A DNA stretch of 64,000 bases, taken from Liolophura sinensis (taxonomy: Eukaryota > Mollusca > Polyplacophora > Chitonida > Chitonidae). Positions within the stretch are counted from its first letter, which is position 1, and each line of letters starts with the position of its first letter. A program made the position numbers and the translations under genes. Under the pieces are notes generated by a model. The model was not told the DNA's origin, ran no database searches, and saw only the letters and a list, made by a program, of their open reading frames with translations. This document shows positions 57,501 through 64,000 of the stretch, piece by piece. The stretch spans positions 12,473,704-12,537,703 of the forward strand of contig NC_088304.1 in assembly GCF_032854445.1 (NCBI RefSeq), read 5' to 3'.

Positions 57501-57617
57501 ATGGCTGACATCAAACTGAGATATTTTGCTTACGCCAGTAATCTGCTAGAGGAACGGGTGAACCACACCTTGGGAAATGATTCCTCTGCTAAAGTGATTG
57601 GTCCTGCTAAGTTACAG
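57501..57617 (+). CDS. Gamma-glutamylcyclotransferase-like protein, exon 1
   Basis: 39 codons from ATG 57501 to a clean donor (TTACAG followed by GTAAGC), phase 0. Residues 8-15, YFAYASNLL-type, match the FAYGSNLL loop that binds the gamma-glutamyl group in GGCT enzymes, and the exon ends at KLQ as human GGCT exon 1 ends at RLQ. Such enzymes release 5-oxoproline from gamma-glutamyl amines or peptides in glutathione turnover. The loop Gly is Ala here. No convincing second exon was found before the window end; a BEL/Pao element lies 2 kb downstream and may sit in the intron. Confidence 0.7.
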
Positions 57618-57684
57618 GTAAGCATACACGAGAGACTGAGATGTAATATAAAATACCATAGCAAAGAATAAAACCAGAGAAATG

Positions 57685-57935
57685 GTTACACGTAACCGGT
57701 GAAATACGTCTACGGCATACAGAGTAACACCAGATCAGTGACGACAGTGTGATAGCTGGCAAATGGTCACCCGTATTACCGGTGAAATACAGCTCAGTTT
57801 TACTCCGTTACGGTTTTATTCTACTGTTCGTGTAAATGCTTAAACACTAACAAATTAGTATACCGGTAGTAAAAAAAATTCACGTATATATATCCCGTGA
57901 AATACGACCTCTTTTAAGATTTCCTCGGTAGGTAT
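57685..57935 (-). repeat. Dispersed repeat R1, reverse copy with internal duplication
   Basis: The segment 'gtcacacgtaaccggtgaaatac' type occurs twice (about 57685-57710 and 57765-57790), followed by the 'tgttcgtgtaaatgc' block. It lies just inside the first intron of the GGCT-like gene. Confidence 0.5.
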
Positions 57936-58479
57936 TCAGAATGCGTCGCCGTAGTGATGTGTGCTTAGCGATTTGATAAGATAGTCTGCCTGGCTAGACT
58001 TGTTGGACAACCAGCCATAAGTATATTGAGATGCCACATGGAAGTTTTGCAGTTTGGCTACGCATAATTCGTTTTTTCTCAAATCCCCACCTTTATATCC
58101 CAATACCTAAATATACCTTTTTACCCTCAATCCCCAGTAGGCCTGTATACAATAAATAGACAGCAGAAGTACCGAACAAAGTAACCTTTCTGTATTTGTT
58201 CTAAATGAGCATTTATTCAAATTTATTTTAACATAAATCCCATTATCGCAATGAGAAAAACAAACTGTTTCTACAACGATCAAGCGGTACAAATTTCACT
58301 TAAATTTCACGAAGGCTTCAAGAAATGGCATGGGAATTTTTACAAAATGGTCCCAAAGTTTTGTACTGTACACAATTCCAGCGTTTTTGTTGGCATCCAT
58401 GTAAGCAACAGTAACGGCATACATGTAGACCTCGTTGTAATTATACACTAACGATTGAAAGGTACTACAGTGTGGGTAA

Positions 58480-59520
58480 GAAGCACATGGTTACACTATC
58501 GACTGAAAATTACTAAGTATCGGTTAGAAACACATGCTTACAATATTATCGGCCATAAGTTACTGCAGTATCGGTTAGAAACGCATGGTTACTACATTAT
58601 TGGTCAGAAGTTACTACAGTATCGGTTAGAAACACATGGTTACTACATTATCGGTCATAAGTTACTACAGTATCGGTTAGAAACACATGGTTACTACATT
58701 ATCCTTTATAAGATACTATAGTATCGGTTAGAAACACATGGTTACTACATTATCGGTCATAAGTTACTACAGTATCGGTTAGAAACCGACAATACGTTAC
58801 TACAGTATGGGTTAGTAACACATTGTTACTACATTATCGGTCATAAGTTACTACAATATCGATTAGAAACACATGGTTACTACATTATCGGTCATAAATT
58901 ACTAAAGTATCGATTCGAAACACTTGGTTACAACATTATCGTTCATAAGTTACTACAATATCGATTAGAAACACATGGTTACTACATTGTCGGTCATAAG
59001 TTACCACAGTTTCTGTTAGAGACACATGATTACTACATTATCGTTTACAAGTTACTACAGTATCGGTTAGGAACACATGCTCACTGCATTACCAGCCATA
59101 AGTTACTACAGTATCGGTTCGAAACACTTGGTTACTACATTATCGTTCATAAGTTACTACAGTATCGGTTAGAAACACATGGTTACTACATTATCGGTCA
59201 TAAGTTACTAAAGTAACGGTTAGAAACACATGGTTACTACATTATCGGTCATAAGTTACTACAGTATCGGTTAGAAACCGACAATACGTTACTACAGTAT
59301 CGGTTAGAAACACATGGTTACTACATTATCGGTCATAAGTTACTAAAGTATCGATTCGAAACACTTGGTTACAACATTATCGGTCATAAGTTACTACAGT
59401 ATCGATTCGAAACACTTGGTTACAACATTATCGGTCATAAGTTACTACAGTCTCGATTAGAAACACTTGGTTACAACATCATTGTTCATAAGTTACTACA
59501 ATATTGGTTTTAAACACATG
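58480..59520 (+). repeat. 51-bp tandem array, about 20 units
   Basis: The unit has two related halves, 'gttactacagtatcggttag' + 'aaacacatg' and 'gttactacattatcggtcat' + 'aa'. Because 51 is divisible by three, the first units form an open frame (58455-58721) with repeat YRLETHGYYIIGHKLLQ; it closes in later units. Not considered coding. Confidence 0.92.
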
Positions 59521-59747
59521 GTGACATGAATTATATTGTCATGTTAGAATATGAATAGCTGCAATCAAAGCGCAACTTTTGATTTTCGACAACAGATATC
59601 TGACGAATTCTTGGCCGTTACATTCCGGCCCCCTAATTAATGTTCTGCACGAACGCAATTATCAATAACACATTATCTCAAGACCAACAATTAGTTTCTG
59701 ATAACATTCATGCTGACACATTAACAATTTTACTCTAAGCATTAAGC

Positions 59748-60110
59748 TTATACTTGTCCATCAACTTCAAGGAGGAAACATAATTTGCTGATGGGACGAC
59801 GAAGAGTTCCACACTTCGTCCTTAGGATTACACTTCTTACAAAGCCTTTTCTGTCCTCGACAACACTGATAACTCGTCCCAAACACCACGAATTTCTGGG
59901 TTGATCGTCTGCAACAAGCACAAGGTCATACACCAGGTTCCTTTGGGCAACGTTCCATTTATGCCGTTCTTGCAGTAGTGGTAGGTATTGTCTAACCCAT
60001 CGTTTCCAGAACGTGTCAGAAAGGTGTTGCATTTGGCGCCACTTACTCTGCATATAGTTGTCCTTCTTGTCGAATAACCCAACAGGGAGACTTTCGCCAT
60101 GTCGATTCAT
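59748..60110 (-). pseudogene. BEL/Pao Pol C-terminal domain (DUF5641 type)
   Basis: 120 codons with WRQMQHLSDTFWKRWVRQYL, DLVLVADDQPRNSWCLGRVI and a closing RPISKLCFL, the standard C-terminal segment after BEL/Pao integrases. It ends with a stop at 59748, about 125 bases before the putative 3' LTR. Confidence 0.9.
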
Positions 60111-61355
60111 CGATTCAGGTCATTTGGTGTGAGGGCTTCTAGATCATCCGCACTGTCTGGAACATTCGTGATTGGACGTCCATTTAGGATGGCCTCTACT
60201 TCGCAGAATATCGTCTGCAAACCTTCATCACTCATTTTGATCACCTGTTCATGCAGCAGGGAATGAAGTACCTTCCCAACGGATCTAATCATTCTTTCCC
60301 AAATTCCTCTGAAATCTGAGGCGGATGGTGGGTTAAATATCCACTTATCACGTGCTGTGATAGATTTTTCTCAATCTTGGACTGATTCCAGTGACTGATA
60401 ACTTCACGGAGTTCATTTTCACCGGCAATGAAGTTGGACCCATTGTTCGATCGTATGATCCTAACCGGTCCCCGTCTCGCCACAAATCGCCTGATGGTGT
60501 TGATACAGAGTCTCTATCCAGAGAGTGCGCAATCTCAAGATGAACTGCCCTAATTGTGAGGCAGGTGAAGATCACGCCATATCGTTTGACTATATTTCGA
60601 CCACGCTTAATTTCGAAAGGTCCGAAGTAGTCAACCCTAACATGAGCAAATGGTGTGGTCTCAGGAGTAAGCCTGTCTTTTGTTAAGTCTGCCATGCGTT
60701 GTTCACTTCTCTGTGCTCGGTACTTCCGACATAATACACACTTTGAAACGAGCTTCTTTATTTCTGGTCCTGCACCGATGATCCAATACCTCTCACGTAG
60801 AAAGACTAATATTGAGTTTCTCCCAAGATGGCCGACAGACTTGTGGGCATGCTGGAGCAGAAGTTGGGTGATAGGAGATCTAGGTATTATAATCTGATGC
60901 CGTGCGTCATACGAGATTTCAGCGCGACTCAGTCGTCCGCAGAAACGGAGAAGTCCCTCAGCTACAAATGAATCCGATTTGTAAATTGCGCTTGCAGCAA
61001 GAAGTCTGTCAGATTTGGCTTTTGGTGGATTCCTCAGAAGGCTATCGATCTCTGGTTGGAAGTGCTGTCTTTGCACGAAACGCAAGATGGCAGACTCTGC
61101 TCTTTGAAGAATTTCAACACTCAATGTCTCTGTCTTTCCTTTATCCTTTGATACCCTTTCTTTGTGGAGCCTTTTCATTTCGGCATCTACCATTTTCTCC
61201 TGTCTGTCAGCATTGGGCCCGCTGTTTGCAACTTTCTCTCGCAGATCTTTCCGCAATTGTCTCAGTCTGTGCAGGTTGTCCATGGCTTTCAGGAACCATC
61301 CAACTTTACATTTTAGCTTGGTCCACGAGGAGAAGTATGTTAAGGGATGGTCCAT
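60107..61355 (-). pseudogene. BEL/Pao integrase
   Basis: The frame 61355-60348 holds the HHCC zinc-binding domain (H-x3-H ... C-x2-C in VSKCVLCRKY) and VDYFGPFEIKRG with the first catalytic Asp. The second motif, normally RSDNGTNF, reads RSNNGSNF at about 60430-60455, so the catalytic Asp is Asn. The third, CEVEAILNGRPIT at about 60175-60210, keeps Glu. Frames are broken near 60480 and 60290. Confidence 0.88.
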
Positions 61356-61515
61356 TATTTCACTTCAGGGCTTGGTCACTAATGACATTACAGTTTTCTT
61401 CACTTCCGGATCATCCGTAGGCAGAACGTGAGACTGTTTAGGGAGTTGTGGCCACTCACATTCTTCTTTCTAAAGGAATTCTGGACCACTGAACCAAGTG
61501 TCACTTTGCAAGAAC

Positions 61516-62297
61516 TTATCTTCGATTTATCTTCGATTCGACATATCCCGATTGGTCAGTTTTTGTTGCATCTCGAATTCTTGTGACGCGGTTGGAGATG
61601 AATGTGTTGAAACGGCTGGTTTCATTCGCCAGGTACCTCAGTAGGGACATACTGTCTGTCCAGTTATACACCTTATCAATAGGACGCTTAAGTTCTCGGG
61701 GAATCATTTTGCCGATACGGACAGTTAGAGCTTGGGCTGTCAATTCCAAACGCAGTATGGTGTTATTCTTCAATGGGGTCACTCTTGATTTCCCATCACC
61801 AAGGAAGAGTGGATCCTGCCGTCAGTGTCACTTATTCGAAGATACGACACGACACCGCATCCAACATCGCTGGCATCGGCAAAATTGTGAAGTTGTCGAC
61901 AGGAAAGAGGACCGAACCTTCCCCGCTGGTAACAGCAGGGCATTTCCACTTGTTCCAGGCGAGGTAAGTCGTTCAACCACTGTTTCCACTTTTGCAGGTT
62001 GTCCCCTGAAATCTCCTGATCCCAGTCCAGGCGTTGGCGATACAAGTCCTGTAAAATCACTCTGGCTGACAGAACAAAGGGTGAAGCAAATCCTAGGGGA
62101 TCGTACACCAAACTGACGGTTGATAAAATTTCTCTTATGTTAGCAGATTGGTCTTTCAGAAATACCTTGAAACTCATCGTGTCAGATTGCACTTTCCAAT
62201 ACACACCGAGTGCTCTTTCATTAGGGAAGTCGTCTTTGTCCAAGTCAATGGTTTTGACTCCCTTAGCGCGGTTTTCGACTGGGACAGCATCCAACAC
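61516..62297 (-). pseudogene. BEL/Pao RNase H region
   Basis: Two frames (62297-61779 and 61782-61516) overlap by a few bases. They hold VSLVYDPLGFASPFVLSARV, HNFADASDVGCGVVSYLR and WTDSMSLLRYLANETSRF, the connection and RNase H segments of BEL/Pao Pol. The WTDS aspartate is kept. A frameshift lies at about 61780. Confidence 0.85.
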
Positions 62298-62309
62298 TGC
62301 AGGGCTGAT

Positions 62310-63183
62310 GCTTTTCCATTTGATTAAAATGGAAACCGCCTTTGGTGCACAAACTGCTCGTATCTTGGATTAACTTGACCGTCTTTTTTTTCATTCTCTG
62401 TGGATGTCAAGCAATCGTCGACGTAAAAGTTGTTCAGAAAGGTTTCAACGGCAATTTCACTGCACTGTCGGACGTTTTCCTCAGCTGACTTTCTCAAGGC
62501 GATGTTCGCACAGCGGGGGGATGACACAGCGCCGATGTACCGCCATTCTGTAAGGAACTGGTTCTAGGGTCTGCGTCCGGCCACCACAGGACAGTCGCAG
62601 TCACTTGGTGGGGCTTTCATTTGCTGAAACATTGCCTCCACGTCCGCCATAATGGCGATCCTGTCTTCGAAATCTGATCAAAACTGCAATCATGCTGTTC
62701 GTAAGATCTGGCCCTTGGAGCAACAAACTGTTCAAGGAGACCCCATCAAACACAACAGCACAATCAAATACTATCCGCATTTTCCCTGGTTTTTTAGGGT
62801 TTTAGGGTCCCATCGTCACGGTTGAGATCCTTCTCTGGAACTCATTCTGCATAGCCATTTTGCATCTTGGAAGACTTGAAGTCTTAATAATCCTCTTTAA
62901 ACCTGGTGTCTTTTTTCATGCGTTTCTCTGTGCTTCTCAACCTCAGGAGGGCTTGAACGCGGTTATCAGGTAGTTTTACATTTGGCTGCCTGAATGGCAG
63001 TCCAATTTGGTAATGACCGTTCTTGAGTTTGATGGAGTTTTTGACCTGCTGCAGGAACTTGTTGTCTTCGACTGAGGTTTCTCTTTTGTCCTCAATGGTT
63101 CTTTCCGGAAAATCTAGATTAATAGACTGCTTAAGCAAGATGTGGAGCTCCTTCAAGCGTTCTGGTTCCTGGATACCCACCAC
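62310..63183 (-). pseudogene. BEL/Pao reverse transcriptase
   Basis: Begins with NGHYQIGLPFR, the conserved lead-in of BEL/Pao polymerases. Around 62590-62660 [20 protein letters not shown] gives the first catalytic Asp, and FYVDDCLTS (YVDD at 62414-62425) the second active-site block. Frames change near 62880 and 62590, where the expected 'LWWPDADP' continues in another frame. Confidence 0.85.
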
Positions 63184-63210
63184 GTCGACTCGGTTTACAG
63201 ATCGATTCCT

Positions 63211-63640
63211 CTAGGGCCTTTCTTCGTCACATACCACATTCCACACAATCCAACCGAGACGTGTCAGTATGGCATGTGGACTTCCACTTGGGCCTGTTCT
63301 GATGTCGTATGGTGAGTAGACATCAGGGATGTGGTTACCAATCAACAGCCCTACTTCCGCATTAATCTCGGGGATACTCGATACCCTTAGATGTGGCCAG
63401 TCAAATACATCGTCATGGGTAGGAATGTGTTCCCTCGACACCGGAATTCTGTCTACAGTATAAAGTTTGGGAAGTGTTAGGAAGTTCCACAAAGTTCTCC
63501 ATTTCTATTAAGTCCGAAACTTTGATCCTACGATTCCCTTTTCCGTACAAAAGGGAATCCTACTTCCCGGGTCAAAAAATGCGTACATTTCTATAGCTTT
63601 TGAACTGTTCTTTGACTTTTCTTTGACGGGAATCACAGCC
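63211..63640 (-). pseudogene. BEL/Pao aspartic protease region
   Basis: Contains YAFFDPGSRIPFC, which corresponds to the family's F-x-D-S/T-G active site; the middle residue is Pro, so the protease would be dead. Further down, a region with GLLIGNHIPDVY and SGSPHAILTRLGWIVWN is typical of this protease family. A frame break lies near 63500. Confidence 0.75.
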
Positions 63641-63754
63641 ATTCAACAAACAAAAACTTCGGCCCCCATACACGACTCAACTGACAGTAGAATTTTCGCT
63701 TGTGGTTGACGTTTCTTGCTTTATTTCTTTCAGATCCTTTTCGTCAAGGTGACA

Positions 63755-63870
63755 TATAGTAGGTGCTGCCCATGACATTTTTCACATGTGAGCTTTCTAC
63801 AGCAGTCGCTCTTCCTGTGGCCTCGTCTCAAGCAACCAAAGACCCTTGGTTCTCAGAAAGGCTGATCTTT
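63755..63870 (-). pseudogene. BEL/Pao Gag C-terminal zinc knuckles
   Basis: On the minus strand CFGCLRRGHRKSDCC, followed by a second C-x2-C...H motif (CEKCHGQH): the double zinc knuckle typical of BEL/Pao Gag. A stop lies just upstream of the first knuckle. Confidence 0.75.
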
Positions 63871-64000
63871 CCTGGGGTGGCAATAGTTGAATTTTATGAC
63901 AAATATCCAATGATAAATGCACAATCCTTAGTTATCTCCCCTGAATGGCTTTCTTGAGTTTGGCTCCCATTATCCTTACTTTCTTTAATGTCTACAGTCT

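Larger units (their letters stand above)
59622..64000 (-). mobile_element. Decayed BEL/Pao LTR retrotransposon
   Basis: Domains in BEL/Pao order on the minus strand: Gag zinc knuckles, protease, reverse transcriptase, RNase H, integrase and the DUF5641-type C-terminus, broken by stops and frameshifts. A purine tract GGGGGCCGGAA followed by TGTAACGG at 59622 looks like the polypurine tract and start of the 3' LTR. The 5' part lies beyond 64000. It is an old genomic retrotransposon, not an active gene. Confidence 0.93.

Noticed and set aside
58251..58410. Possible second exon of the GGCT-like gene
   Set aside because: A WHG followed by a VFVGIH block faintly resembles the GGCT W-H-G...VWGVVW pattern and a donor-like GTAAGC follows, but the only acceptor gives a phase that does not fit exon 1, and the similarity is too weak.
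60655..62373. Plus-strand frames of 78-177 codons
   Set aside because: They are antisense shadows of the BEL/Pao Pol domains on the minus strand.

Overview
This is eukaryotic, intron-rich animal DNA. There are no operons or bacterial signals; protein-coding sequence is scattered as short exons with GT..AG borders inside repeat-dense introns. Several tRNA-derived SINEs carrying a tail that reads roughly 'ataagtgaaatattcttg' followed by an ATAAATA run, a GTGAGTGAGTG-type repeat and a BEL/Pao retrotransposon point to a lophotrochozoan, most likely a mollusc. The species cannot be told from the window.

Layout. (1) 86-25383, minus strand: the 5' half of an SLC5-family sodium/solute symporter (SGLT-like). 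It has eight coding exon positions over about 25 kb, and the 3' half lies beyond base 1. The last exon position exists in two homologous versions, 8B (2932-3155) and 8A (86-291), with identical phases and lengths that are both 2 modulo 3, which fits mutually exclusive splicing. (2) 25.4-36.3 kb: intergenic, with SINEs, MITEs and a dispersed repeat family. (3) 36.3-36.8 kb, plus: a speculative two-exon gene for a 54-residue secreted peptide. (4) 37.3-42.3 kb: several tandem arrays, including diverged units each holding an imperfect hairpin, and a perfect 27-bp inverted repeat at 41085-41142. (5) 44.2-47.7 kb, plus: a secreted group III phospholipase A2 gene. A signal peptide and an array of nine-residue Trp repeats precede the catalytic domain, and an in-frame stop separates the signal peptide from the repeats. 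(6) 50.4-53.7 kb, plus: a complete four-exon fatty-acid-binding protein gene. (7) 57501-57617, plus: the first exon of a gamma-glutamylcyclotransferase-like gene. (8) 58.5-59.5 kb: a 51-bp tandem array. (9) 59.6-64 kb, minus: a decayed BEL/Pao retrotransposon running off the window end.

The genes are unrelated neighbours and no pathway links them. Much of the non-coding DNA is tandem arrays (75/150, 57, 51, 46, 41, 38 and 24 bp units), short inverted-repeat transposons and SINEs. The best leads are the duplicated SLC5 exon, the repeat-bearing phospholipase precursor, and the hairpin structures at 38-42 kb. Exon borders were set by hand from homology, reading phase and GT/AG; no alignment or transcript data were available.
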